This document shows positions 28,319 through 35,582 of a stretch of DNA of 64,000 bases, in pieces. Within the stretch, counting starts at the first letter, position 1. Every line of letters begins with the position of its first letter. The stretch comes from Tardiphaga robiniae (GTDB taxonomy: Bacteria; Pseudomonadota; Alphaproteobacteria; Rhizobiales; Xanthobacteraceae): contig NZ_LVYV01000002.1 in assembly GCF_001618955.1 (NCBI RefSeq), positions 124,001-188,000 on the forward strand. The letters are read 5' to 3'. The notes below the pieces were generated by a model. The model did no database searches. It was not told the origin of the DNA and was given only the letters and a program-made list of their open reading frames with translations. The translations under genes and the position numbers were made by a program.

Positions 28319-28460
28319 GTGAAGAGGACCTTTCCGTCCAAGTTCTAATGCGGGGCGGGGCAATCCCCGAGCCGCTGTTGATAAAATAAGCGCTCCCTAC
28401 AGAGTGTCAACGACTATCTCCCAACGTACTGCCGACGGTCGTGTTCTTGTGTAGCAGCGT

Positions 28461-28655
28461 CTACCCTCCAAAGAGTTGCGCGGCGCCGTTGGTGACCGGG
28501 CGCTCGACGCAGACGGGGACGCCGCATCGCTGAGGCATGCCCTTCGAGGCCTTTTGTACCTGGTTGATGGTCATGCTCCATTTTGTGAACTGCCAGTCGG
28601 CAGCGGCGGGCGTGATGCTCATAAGAAATGATGCCGTTACAGCAAAATGGCGCAT
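28461..28655 (-). CDS. short secreted protein, probably a truncated family member
   Basis: A 64-residue frame with a signal peptide (MRHFAVTASFLMSITPAAA) and mature start DWQFTKWSMTINQVQKASKG. This opening looks like that of longer secreted rhizobial proteins of unknown function in which a W-T-x-W-x-M-T motif is followed by 100 or more residues; here the frame ends soon after two cysteines. It may be a decayed remnant or an independent small protein. The start at 28655 is preferred over 28676. No partner is evident. Confidence 0.45.
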   Translation of the reverse strand: MRHFAVTASFLMSITPAAADWQFTKWSMTINQVQKASKGMPQRCGVPVCVERPVTNGAAQLFGG

Positions 28656-28773
28656 AGTTTTTCTTCGGAGAGCCACGAACCATCACTCAACCCTCACGGA
28701 ATCGTAAGAGATTATGCGATGATGGATTGTCAGCAACTCGCCTGGTTGCGAGAGACCAACAAAGGAGGATGCG

Positions 28774-29034
28774 GTGGGGAAGTCAGCTGAAAACGAGCGC
28801 CTGAAGCTGCGTGCCACATTTCTCAATAATGCCGCCCTTGCAGTGTTGGTAGCCGGCGTGGTCGCTCCAGCATTTTACGTAATGAGCGAGCCGAGCTTGA
28901 GAGACCTGCCAGTTGTCACTGCTTTTTCGACAGGCGGTTTCTGGCCAGCGGTCAAAAGTGTATCAGCAGCAACTTTTGCCGCGTTCGGGCTTCATTGCTG
29001 GGCCTCAGCCTTAGTCAGTCGAATCGAGGACTAA
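28774..29034 (+). CDS. small two-helix membrane protein, unknown function
   Basis: An 86-residue protein with two hydrophobic stretches (AALAVLVAGVVAPAFYVM and TGGFWPAVKSVSAATFAAFGLHCWA). The GTG start at 28774 is supported by a strong AAAGGAGG five bases before it. It is the only plus-strand gene inside the island and stands alone. No family is recognised; small membrane proteins are frequent in defence islands and prophage remnants, but nothing here shows such a role. Confidence 0.6.
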   Translation: MGKSAENERLKLRATFLNNAALAVLVAGVVAPAFYVMSEPSLRDLPVVTAFSTGGFWPAVKSVSAATFAAFGLHCWASALVSRIED

Positions 29035-29143
29035 AGTTTGCCACTGAAAAGAGAAGTTATCGTTCGCCAGGATACCAAATTGATGTTCGGTAGGTTGCGC
29101 CATCGGCATTGATCGCAACTCCACGGTCAGGCGTCGAATAAGG

Positions 29144-29695
29144 TTACACTTGGTATCGCACGATCGTAGACGCCGCGGCTTTGTAGACCGCATCCGCATC
29201 GGCGATAGCTTTGAGAAGGTCGAAATAATGCTTCTCATTGCCGTATGTTTTGATCAGCTTTTCAACGAAAGCTGCGTTCCTGCTGGGATAACCAACGTTT
29301 TGAATTGGCGAATGCTTCCTATCCTGCAGATACGTTCGATACGACCCAGTCCCAATACCAAGCTCGATTAAATGAGCGTGTTCAGCTTTTCTCGTCTTGA
29401 ACGACTGTGCCATGAAATACTGGGACGATAACCCGCGGATGTATTCATCTAAAAACTGCCGGGCATGCATCAACAAGTCGCTCGCTTGTTTAGGCGCTAC
29501 CAATGACGAACGTAGCGTCATTTGTTGACCTGATCTATCTAACTCCCATTTTCCTCGGCAGTCGTTGCAGTCAACTCGAAACGAAATATCCGCGCCACTC
29601 CACGGATTATCTTGAGTGACCATCGTTTTGATAACATCACCCTTGCCACACGCACATTTTCCGATTGCATATTCGTCAGTTTCTGATGTGCTCAT
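29144..29695 (-). CDS. zinc-ribbon-like protein downstream of thsB, unknown function
   Basis: A 183-residue soluble protein. Four cysteines in CACGKGDV and VDCNDCRGKW, about 28 residues apart, suggest a zinc ribbon at residues 14-46, after which the protein is helical and charged (DLLMHARQFLDEYIRG, RNAAFVEKLIKTYG). It reads in the same direction as thsA and thsB with a 47-base gap, so it may be cotranscribed. It could be a third, optional part of the defence system or an unrelated passenger; known two-gene Thoeris systems do not need it. Confidence 0.65.
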   Translation of the reverse strand: MSTSETDEYAIGKCACGKGDVIKTMVTQDNPWSGADISFRVDCNDCRGKWELDRSGQQMTLRSSLVAPKQASDLLMHARQFLDEYIRGLSSQYFMAQSFKTRKAEHAHLIELGIGTGSYRTYLQDRKHSPIQNVGYPSRNAAFVEKLIKTYGNEKHYFDLLKAIADADAVYKAAASTIVRYQV

Positions 29696-29742
29696 CCTGT
29701 ACCGCTTGCAAACGAGAAGAACAATTATCGCGAGTGAACGAT

Positions 29743-30294
29743 CTATACACTGATCCCGAAGGTGCGGTGTGCTTCTGGCGAATAATAGTCCAGGGAGGAT
29801 CCTGGAGGATGGTCGATGTCCCAGTTCGTAATCGCGTCGTTCAGCGCTTTCTGATTGAATGGGACATGGAGTGCGGCGACTGATCTGTTGTTAATGCGGC
29901 TCGCAAATGCTGCGGGCCACAAATAGCTCAACGCGGCCGGTCGGGGCACTGAGACGCACCCCGTATACGCGGCTATTATCGGAATCTTACACCGATCTAC
30001 AGCGTAAGCGATCTCAAACGGAACCCAATCGGTGTCGTACTGGGTCGTCGGTCCGATGATCAGGACCATGTTGCGTGAGTTGTTTAATCGCTCGATCAGG
30101 CTTCGGCGCAGCGTCTCCTTTGTGCTAGAGTCTCTGACGGCGGCAGACTTATCGTGGCTATTGATGAATTTGAACTCGATTGAGTCGTGTTCGTGCCACG
30201 CTTTCAGCAATCTATAGTATCGGATGTCTGACGCAGTCGGGTCGGTAGTTCCACCCGCATGGAACGCGATGTATGTGCCGTTTCTGTAAGCCAT
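29743..30294 (-). CDS. thsB: TIR-like Thoeris sensor protein ThsB
   Basis: A 183-residue protein with the flavodoxin-like TIR-type fold seen in ThsB. The first strand is TYIAFHAGG, the middle has IEFKFINSHDK, then SLIERLNNSRNMVLIIGPTT and DTDWVPFEIAYAVD, where Glu94 fits the conserved acidic residue of TIR enzymes, then KIPIIAAYTG. In Thoeris, phage infection makes ThsB build an NAD-derived signal that switches on ThsA. Its start codon directly abuts the stop codon of the macro-domain gene upstream, so the two form one operon. The assignment rests on this pairing as much as on the fold. Confidence 0.85.
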   Translation of the reverse strand: MAYRNGTYIAFHAGGTTDPTASDIRYYRLLKAWHEHDSIEFKFINSHDKSAAVRDSSTKETLRRSLIERLNNSRNMVLIIGPTTQYDTDWVPFEIAYAVDRCKIPIIAAYTGCVSVPRPAALSYLWPAAFASRINNRSVAALHVPFNQKALNDAITNWDIDHPPGSSLDYYSPEAHRTFGISV

Positions 30295-31158
30295 CTATCT
30301 TTTGCTCCAGTCACGTTCGATCTCTCGGATGTCGAGCAGCTTGAAGCAGGCTTCCGGGACGATGATGTTTACCTGTTTCGGAAGCCCGGACCGTCTGCCG
30401 TAGTCGACCAGTGCCAGGACGATAAGCCTGAGGAGGTGCTGTGGCTCGATGTTTACGCTCGACTGACCGTTCCCGATTAATGGCAGGGATAAGGTGGCGC
30501 CGTTGCCGTAATTCTTCACTGTCGACAGCGCCCCCCTCAGCGCGTCCCATAGGAGTGGCACAGTCGATGATGCTTTCGACGTGGCCATATCCGTCAGAGC
30601 CATAGCGACCAGAAATATCTGATGCTGACCATTTCGAACCACCGCAGTCGTGCCAATCGGATATTTCAAATCAGGTTTGACCGACCGCTCGGTCTTCGTC
30701 GCCGGAAGATGCTTGATTGACCGGTCTACATCGAGGCGAAATCGGGCGGCTTCACCGTTGAAGACCTGCTCGATCACTTTCCCATGCAACGAATTCCTTG
30801 AGACGATGTGACCGATCTCATGATCGAAGAATTCACCAACCCCGATCAACAAATCGGATTGCTCGGTCAGCAAATCGCCAAATCGAATGTCGATCCGACT
30901 GTCGGTTGTTGGGATCGCAAAGGAAACGGATCGCTTTTCATAGGTGTATGCGATGAACCAGACGATAGCTGCGGCGGCAACCGCCGCGAGATACCAAGTG
31001 CCGTGGTCCACAATCCAGAGGTTAGCGGCCGTCGATACTCTAGTGATTATCCCGGTCAGCAGCGAGATTGCGCCGACAACACTGAGCGCGCGTCCGATAC
31101 CGATTTTCCATCGTCGCTGTATTCCGACGAATAGTGATTTGATGACCTCTTGAACCAT
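30295..31158 (-). CDS. thsA: membrane-bound macro-domain Thoeris effector ThsA (type II)
   Basis: A 287-residue protein with two N-terminal membrane helices (about 21-41, ALSVVGAISLLTGIITRV, and 55-72, WYLAAVAAAAIVWFIAY) and a cytoplasmic macro-like domain from about residue 85. Characteristic stretches are IGVGEFFDHEIG and SRNSLHGKVIEQVF at 105-133, YPIGTTAVV at 167-175 and LPLIGNGQS at 225-233. This is the layout of type II Thoeris effectors, where the macro domain senses the TIR-made nucleotide and the membrane part kills the infected cell. The ATG at 31158 has GGGAG seven bases before it; a frame to 31203 lacks this. No SIR2 domain is present. Confidence 0.85.
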   Translation of the reverse strand: MVQEVIKSLFVGIQRRWKIGIGRALSVVGAISLLTGIITRVSTAANLWIVDHGTWYLAAVAAAAIVWFIAYTYEKRSVSFAIPTTDSRIDIRFGDLLTEQSDLLIGVGEFFDHEIGHIVSRNSLHGKVIEQVFNGEAARFRLDVDRSIKHLPATKTERSVKPDLKYPIGTTAVVRNGQHQIFLVAMALTDMATSKASSTVPLLWDALRGALSTVKNYGNGATLSLPLIGNGQSSVNIEPQHLLRLIVLALVDYGRRSGLPKQVNIIVPEACFKLLDIREIERDWSKR

Positions 31159-31498
31159 GTGCTCTCCCGCCAGTATCCAAAGAGTACCGGTTAGGTTCCG
31201 CACTTCCTAGTTGATGGAACTGTCAAACGCGATTTGTCCCGTGCAAATCGCGGAGTTGCGCGTGTAGCGGATATCTACCTCAGAGTTCGCTAACGGTAGG
31301 GAGGCAGATTGGCTTTCGCCGGAGCTGACTTTGAAACGAAATCAGCAGAATCAGGCGATTAGAGCACTCAGTCCGGTGAAAAGGCCGAAGATTTCAACAG
31401 GGGCTAGACCGATCCGATCCGTACGGTTATACGACGGCTACCGATTTTCGAGGGTTTGCAAAACTCCTTGGAAAAATCACTGTGATATCAGTGACTTA
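31159..31498. other. promoter-side region of the Thoeris operon
   Basis: 340 bases without a gene between thsA and the tRNA. It holds a TTGACA-like -35 for thsA (31226-31221, minus strand, no clear -10), the perfect inverted repeat at 31228, the recurring word GTTTGCAAAACT at 31454-31465, and a shorter palindrome TCACTG..CAGTGA (31477-31494) five bases before the tRNA. It is visibly A/T-richer than the core genome. Confidence 0.55.
31228..31252. promoter_or_regulatory. perfect inverted repeat upstream of thsA, candidate operator
   Basis: CGCGATTTG (31228-31236) and CAAATCGCG (31244-31252) are exact complements with a seven-base spacer. On the thsA side it is followed after one base by a TTGACA-like hexamer (minus strand), the place where a repressor or activator of the operon would bind. 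No T-run follows, so it is not a terminator. Confidence 0.6.
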
Positions 31499-31499
31499 T

Positions 31500-31573
31500 T
31501 GGGGAATGGTGTAACGGTAGCACAACAGACTCTGACTCTGTTTGTCTAGGTTCGAATCCTAGTTCCCCAGCCA
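31500..31573 (+). tRNA. tRNA-Gln (anticodon CTG)
   Basis: A complete 74-base cloverleaf. The acceptor TGGGGAA pairs with TTCCCCA, the anticodon stem ACAGA/TCTGT flanks loop CTCTGAC with anticodon CTG at 31532-31534, the T arm is CTAGG-TTCGAAT-CCTAG, and the CCA end is encoded. It reads CAG codons. Its first 22 bases are duplicated at 27610, so it serves as the right boundary of the island. Confidence 0.96.
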
Positions 31574-31773
31574 AACTCGAATTTCTCTTCGCAGATCAAA
31601 GACTTCTAACCCGCTGCCTTTTCGAGAAAATTCGGTGGCCCACAACAATGGCCCACACGAGGCTTGAATGGCGTCCGGTCGGTACCTGCGGCGGCGTGGC
31701 CATACATGGCTTTTGGCTTCCGACGGCCTGCGGCGCTTGCCGCTTGCCATGTCTCGGGGCCAGAGAATCAGAA

Positions 31774-32574
31774 TCAATGTCTATCGGCGCCCGGCAGCAA
31801 GTCGTCGATCCGCCCCGTGACTCGATAGGCAATGAGCCCGAACCATTCGCGCACCGCAATGTCGGTCCGCGCCAGCCCGTCAAGGGCGAGGGTGGTGAAG
31901 GAAAGTGCGTCGCGGCGACCGCCGACCCACCAGTCGACTGGATAAGCCTCGACCGGAAATCCGGCTTTGCGAAACAGGCCAATCGATCGCGGCATATGGA
32001 ACGCTGATGTTACGAGAACCCAGCGCTCGCCCGGCTTCGGCGCCACGAGCGCTTTGGTGAATTCGGCGTTCTCATGCGTGTTGCGCGATTGCCGCTCCAT
32101 GATCAACCGCGATTTGTCGACTCCAAGGCTCTCGAAGATCGCGGCGGCGTAATCGGCCTCTCTGGCATCCGACACCAGCCTCGGACTGCCGCCGGTGAAC
32201 ACCAGGCGTGCATTCGGATATTGTCGCGCCAGCGCTGCGGCTGCGATGAGGCGGTCGGGCGAGCGACGGACGACCGGCGTGTCGCGCGCAAGTGAAACAT
32301 CGGCGTCGATCGAGCCGCCGAGCACGATGATGCCGTCAGGCGCACGCTGTCCCGGATCCCAGGGCGGGAAGCGCGATTCAAGCGGATAGATCAGCAATCT
32401 TCCAGCCGGCGAAAACGCGGCCACCACAAGCAGCACGGCGGCTGTGATCATAAGCCCGCGGCCAAGCGAAAAAAGCCGTGTTGCCGAAAGGACCGCGCCG
32501 AGCACACCGAGGCCGATCAGGAAATTGACCGGCGCGAGCGCGTTGCCAAGAGTCTTGGACAATACAAAAAACAA
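31774..32574 (-). CDS. YdcF/ElyC-family DUF218 envelope protein
   Basis: A 266-residue protein with two N-terminal membrane helices (VNFLIGLGVLGAVLSATRLF and GLMITAAVLLVVAAFS) followed by a DUF218 domain: GIIVLGGSIDADVS, NARLVFTGGSPR, ESRNTHENAEF-like MERQSRNTHENAEF and VTSAFHMPRSIGLF. Related proteins (ElyC, SanA, YdcF) act at the envelope, in peptidoglycan or enterobacterial-antigen metabolism. It ends 200 bases after the tRNA, the gap holding nothing clear. It is the first ordinary gene on that side of the island. Confidence 0.88.
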   Translation of the reverse strand: MFFVLSKTLGNALAPVNFLIGLGVLGAVLSATRLFSLGRGLMITAAVLLVVAAFSPAGRLLIYPLESRFPPWDPGQRAPDGIIVLGGSIDADVSLARDTPVVRRSPDRLIAAAALARQYPNARLVFTGGSPRLVSDAREADYAAAIFESLGVDKSRLIMERQSRNTHENAEFTKALVAPKPGERWVLVTSAFHMPRSIGLFRKAGFPVEAYPVDWWVGGRRDALSFTTLALDGLARTDIAVREWFGLIAYRVTGRIDDLLPGADRH

Positions 32575-32964
32575 CTTAAGGCCTCAGCCCCGTTGATACT
32601 GAAAGCGCCATAGCAGCAAACGGCCAACGAAGCCATCGCCACGAATCGTTAGCTCGCCGGACAGGGTGCCGGATCGCCGTGGCCCGTTCATAAGAACTCG
32701 AAAGCGGAACAGACAAATACCACTCAGCCTCGAAGTGGCCGAAGTCAGAGCGAGTCTGCGTCGTCGGATGACCATGCAGCCGGTGGGGTGCCGCATCGAC
32801 AAATGCGTAAGGAGCGCTGCCAAAAACAACCGCATTGCTGCCATCGGCCCATCTACCTCGTTGTGACTACCGCCATTGCCACATGGACAGGGCATGGTTC
32901 TGTCCGGTGCATGATCACGCCGCATGCAACAGTTGTCGCGCAACGTCCAGGCAGGGTGACCGCA
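32575..32964. other. gene-poor region upstream of the PrmC-like gene
   Basis: 390 bases with no gene that can be supported. On the minus strand one frame (ending 32584) gives a protein-like tail GTLSGELTIRGDGFVG, and a second frame nearby gives RSDFGHFEAEWYLSVP, as if one gene had suffered a frameshift; this is weak and may be chance. Confidence 0.4.
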
Positions 32965-33660
32965 ATGAGCGAAGTGATCAACGTCGCCAAAGCTTACGAT
33001 GAGGGACGCACTCTATTTATGGGAATAGAGCTGCTGGTCGCACCCGGTGCGCTCGTCCCCCGGCCGGAAACCGAATTGCTTTGCGCTAGCGCTGTCGATG
33101 CTCTGCGTCAGTTAAACGTGGCGGAGCCGCGGGTGATCGACATGTGCTGCGGCGCAGGCAATCTGGCATGCGCCATCGCTCTCAAGATCCCCGACGCAAG
33201 CGTCTGGGCGAGCGACCTAACCGATGGATGTGTCACTGTCGCACGTCGCAATGTCGCCTATCACGGACTCACGCAACGCATGTCGGTGCTTCAGGGCGAT
33301 CTGTTCGACGCTTTTTCAGATCTGTCGCTAGATGGGACCATCGACCTGATCGTCTGCAACCCACCCTATATTTCGGAAACGCGGCTCAGAGGCGATCGTG
33401 CCCCCTTGCTCGAACTCGAACCACGTGAGGCATTCGCAGCCGGTCCTTACGGACTTAGCATCCATATGCGGGTTACGAAGGACGCAGTCAGATATTTGCG
33501 GCCAGGCGGCATCCTCTTGTTCGAGGTCGGCTCTGGTCAGGAGCGGCAGGTGACAACCCTTCTTGAGCGCAACAAGAGCTACGAGAGCATCAGCGTGGTA
33601 ACGAACGAAACGGGCGAAGGCCGCGTCGTTATGGGATACCGCAAAAGCACAAGAGCTTGA
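32965..33660 (+). CDS. PrmC/HemK-like glutamine methyltransferase, short form
   Basis: A 231-residue SAM-dependent methyltransferase with PrmC features: LVPRPETELL (residues 30-39), SAM motif VIDMCCGAGNLACA and the catalytic NPPY at 132-135, then LELEPREAFAAGPYGL. It lacks the N-terminal helical domain by which true PrmC binds release factors, so it is probably not the housekeeping enzyme. It converges on the acyl-carrier-protein end of the neighbouring biosynthetic operon and may methylate an amide or amine of its product; this is inference. ATG 32965 is preferred over the long upstream frame. Confidence 0.85.
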   Translation: MSEVINVAKAYDEGRTLFMGIELLVAPGALVPRPETELLCASAVDALRQLNVAEPRVIDMCCGAGNLACAIALKIPDASVWASDLTDGCVTVARRNVAYHGLTQRMSVLQGDLFDAFSDLSLDGTIDLIVCNPPYISETRLRGDRAPLLELEPREAFAAGPYGLSIHMRVTKDAVRYLRPGGILLFEVGSGQERQVTTLLERNKSYESISVVTNETGEGRVVMGYRKSTRA

Positions 33661-33708
33661 ACCGCTGCGATGGTGTTCGCGACGCGGTCTGGACGCTGCA
33701 GACAAACA

Positions 33709-33975
33709 TCAGCTCTTCTTGCTCATGACGAAGCGTGCAATTCCCTCGATGGAATCGAGGTTCTCAGGCAAGAGCTCGCTGTCTTCGACCGTGATGCCGA
33801 AGGTCTCCTCGATGAATCCGATGACCTCGAGCACTCCCGTCGAGTCGATGATGCCTTGGTCGAGCAGCGATGTATCGACCTCAAGCGAGTTCGCTTCAGA
33901 AATGTAGAAGTTCGACAGCAGGAAATCGCGAACTTGCCTTCGATAGGTCTCAAGTGGTTCCCTGACTAGCAACAT
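33709..33975 (-). CDS. acyl carrier protein of the orphan biosynthetic cluster
   Basis: An 88-residue acyl/peptidyl carrier protein. The phosphopantetheine attachment serine is Ser45 in GIIDSTGVLEVIGFIEE. It is distinct from the fatty-acid ACP and AcpXL. It lies 38 bases downstream of the acyl-AMP ligase gene on the same strand, so the ligase very likely loads an acyl or amino-acyl group onto it. It is the last gene of the minus-strand operon that starts with the thioesterase. Confidence 0.9.
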   Translation of the reverse strand: MLLVREPLETYRRQVRDFLLSNFYISEANSLEVDTSLLDQGIIDSTGVLEVIGFIEETFGITVEDSELLPENLDSIEGIARFVMSKKS

Positions 33976-34013
33976 GTTTCAACTCCAATGCGTAAAGAAA
34001 AGTCACGATCGGA

Positions 34014-35582
34014 TCATTCGAAAATCGACTCCTGCAGTGCTCTCTTGTTGAGTTTTGCTGTATTCGTTCGCGGCAGGCTGGGCACGATCACAATACACTT
34101 CGGCACCATGAAGCTTTCGAGGCGTCGCTGGCACTCTTTCTGAATCTGCTTCTCGCTCAGTGTTGTTCCCTGTTCGATAACGACAAACGCTTTAACCGCC
34201 TGCCCGAGGAGCTCATCGGGAACGCCAATGACCGCGGCTTCCCTCACGCCCGGAATATCCATCAGCACGTTCTCCACTTCCTTGGGAGCGATCTTCTCGC
34301 CTCGCGACTTTATGATCTCGTCGCTGCGACCAACGAAGTAGAGGTAGCCTTCCGCGTCCATCCGGCAATAGTCACCGGTGTACAGAACCTGCTCGCCTGG
34401 CAGCGGACCGGGCTTGAGTTTCCTGGCCGTGGCCTCTGGCTTGCCCCAATAGCCTCGCATCACCGTCGCGCCGCGAATGACAAGCTGGCCGACCACGTCG
34501 GGGCCCACGCGTCGGTCGCGCTCGTCGACAATCCACATCTCGGTATTCGGGATGGCGATCCCTACGCTCAGCGGCTTTCGATCGATATCCTCCGGGGGCA
34601 GAAAGGTGCAGCGCTTGCATTCAGTGAGGCCGTACATGGAATAAATGCGGGCATCCGGGAATAGATCCTGCAGCAGACGAATGTGCTTCATCGGCAGCGC
34701 AGCTCCGGTGTTCGTGACATAGCGGATACTCGAGAGATCGTGCTCCTTGATCGACTTGAGCCCCGACAGCGTCGAGAAGATCGTCGGCACGCCGGGCAGG
34801 CCGGTCACCCGCTCGTCGGCGATAAGCCCGAGAATCTGTGCCGGAAAAGCGAATGACCGTTCGAGGACCAGCCGCGCCCCCATGCGAAACGCCATGATCA
34901 TTTGATACAGGCCGTAATCGAAGGCGAGCGGCAGGACGTTCAAAATGACCTCGTCTTCGCGTAGCGCGAGATATGAGGCGATCGACGTGCACGCGGTCAG
35001 CATGTTCCGGTGCGTCAGCATCACGCCCTTGGGGTCGCCCGTCGATCCGGAGGTGTACACGATGGCCGCGAGATCGATATCGATGCAGCTGCGCGCCGGA
35101 GCTACGTCGTGGCTGGCGGCGCCTGCCTCGCCCCAGTGTACCGCATGGGGCAGCTCCGTCAGTTCGGCATCGTCGATGGGTCCGGAAACGATCACCCGGC
35201 GCAGCGACGGGCATTCCTGCGCGGGCTCCTTGAATATAGCCAAGAGATGTTTGTCAGTGATAAGTGCCGACGGCTGGCAATCATGAAGCAGATAGCCAAG
35301 CTTGTCGCGCTTGGTGAGCGGATTGACGATGCACACCACGGCATTCGCCTTCAGCACGGCCCAGAAACTGACGACGGTCTCGATAGTGTTGTCGGCGAAG
35401 ATAATTACCCGATCGCCACGTTCGACTCCGCTTGCGACCAGATAATTCGCGATTGCGTTGGAGCGCGCCTCGAGCTCACCATAGCTGACGCGATGCTTGC
35501 CACACACCAGCGCCACCTTTCCACCGAGATGACGGGCGGAGTGGGTGAGGTAATCATGCAGGAGCGGTACAGGACCATGCAT
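34014..35582 (-). CDS. AMP-forming acyl-CoA/acyl-ACP ligase
   Basis: A 522-residue adenylate-forming enzyme. The core P-loop motif is YTSGSTGDPKGVMLTH (176-191); later blocks are YSMYGLTECKRC, YTGDYCRMDAEGYLYFVGRSD and the C-terminal KIAPKEVENVL and PRTNTAKLNKRAL, with the catalytic lysine in TAKLNK. It activates a carboxylic acid as its adenylate and transfers it to CoA or to the adjacent carrier protein. The overall pattern resembles ligases found with the exosortase A/EPS system, but no exosortase is here. Its ATG overlaps the AsnB stop by one base (TGATG). Confidence 0.9.
   Translation of the reverse strand: MHGPVPLLHDYLTHSARHLGGKVALVCGKHRVSYGELEARSNAIANYLVASGVERGDRVIIFADNTIETVVSFWAVLKANAVVCIVNPLTKRDKLGYLLHDCQPSALITDKHLLAIFKEPAQECPSLRRVIVSGPIDDAELTELPHAVHWGEAGAASHDVAPARSCIDIDLAAIVYTSGSTGDPKGVMLTHRNMLTACTSIASYLALREDEVILNVLPLAFDYGLYQMIMAFRMGARLVLERSFAFPAQILGLIADERVTGLPGVPTIFSTLSGLKSIKEHDLSSIRYVTNTGAALPMKHIRLLQDLFPDARIYSMYGLTECKRCTFLPPEDIDRKPLSVGIAIPNTEMWIVDERDRRVGPDVVGQLVIRGATVMRGYWGKPEATARKLKPGPLPGEQVLYTGDYCRMDAEGYLYFVGRSDEIIKSRGEKIAPKEVENVLMDIPGVREAAVIGVPDELLGQAVKAFVVIEQGTTLSEKQIQKECQRRLESFMVPKCIVIVPSLPRTNTAKLNKRALQESIFE

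Noticed and set aside
31559..31777. Short minus-strand frame next to the tRNA, considered as an integrase remnant
   Set aside because: It has no Arg/His/Tyr integrase motifs and overlaps the tRNA 3' end.
32584..32943. 119-residue minus-strand frame between ydcF-like and PrmC-like genes
   Set aside because: Only its last 40 residues look protein-like, the rest is arginine-rich noise; at best a decayed gene end.
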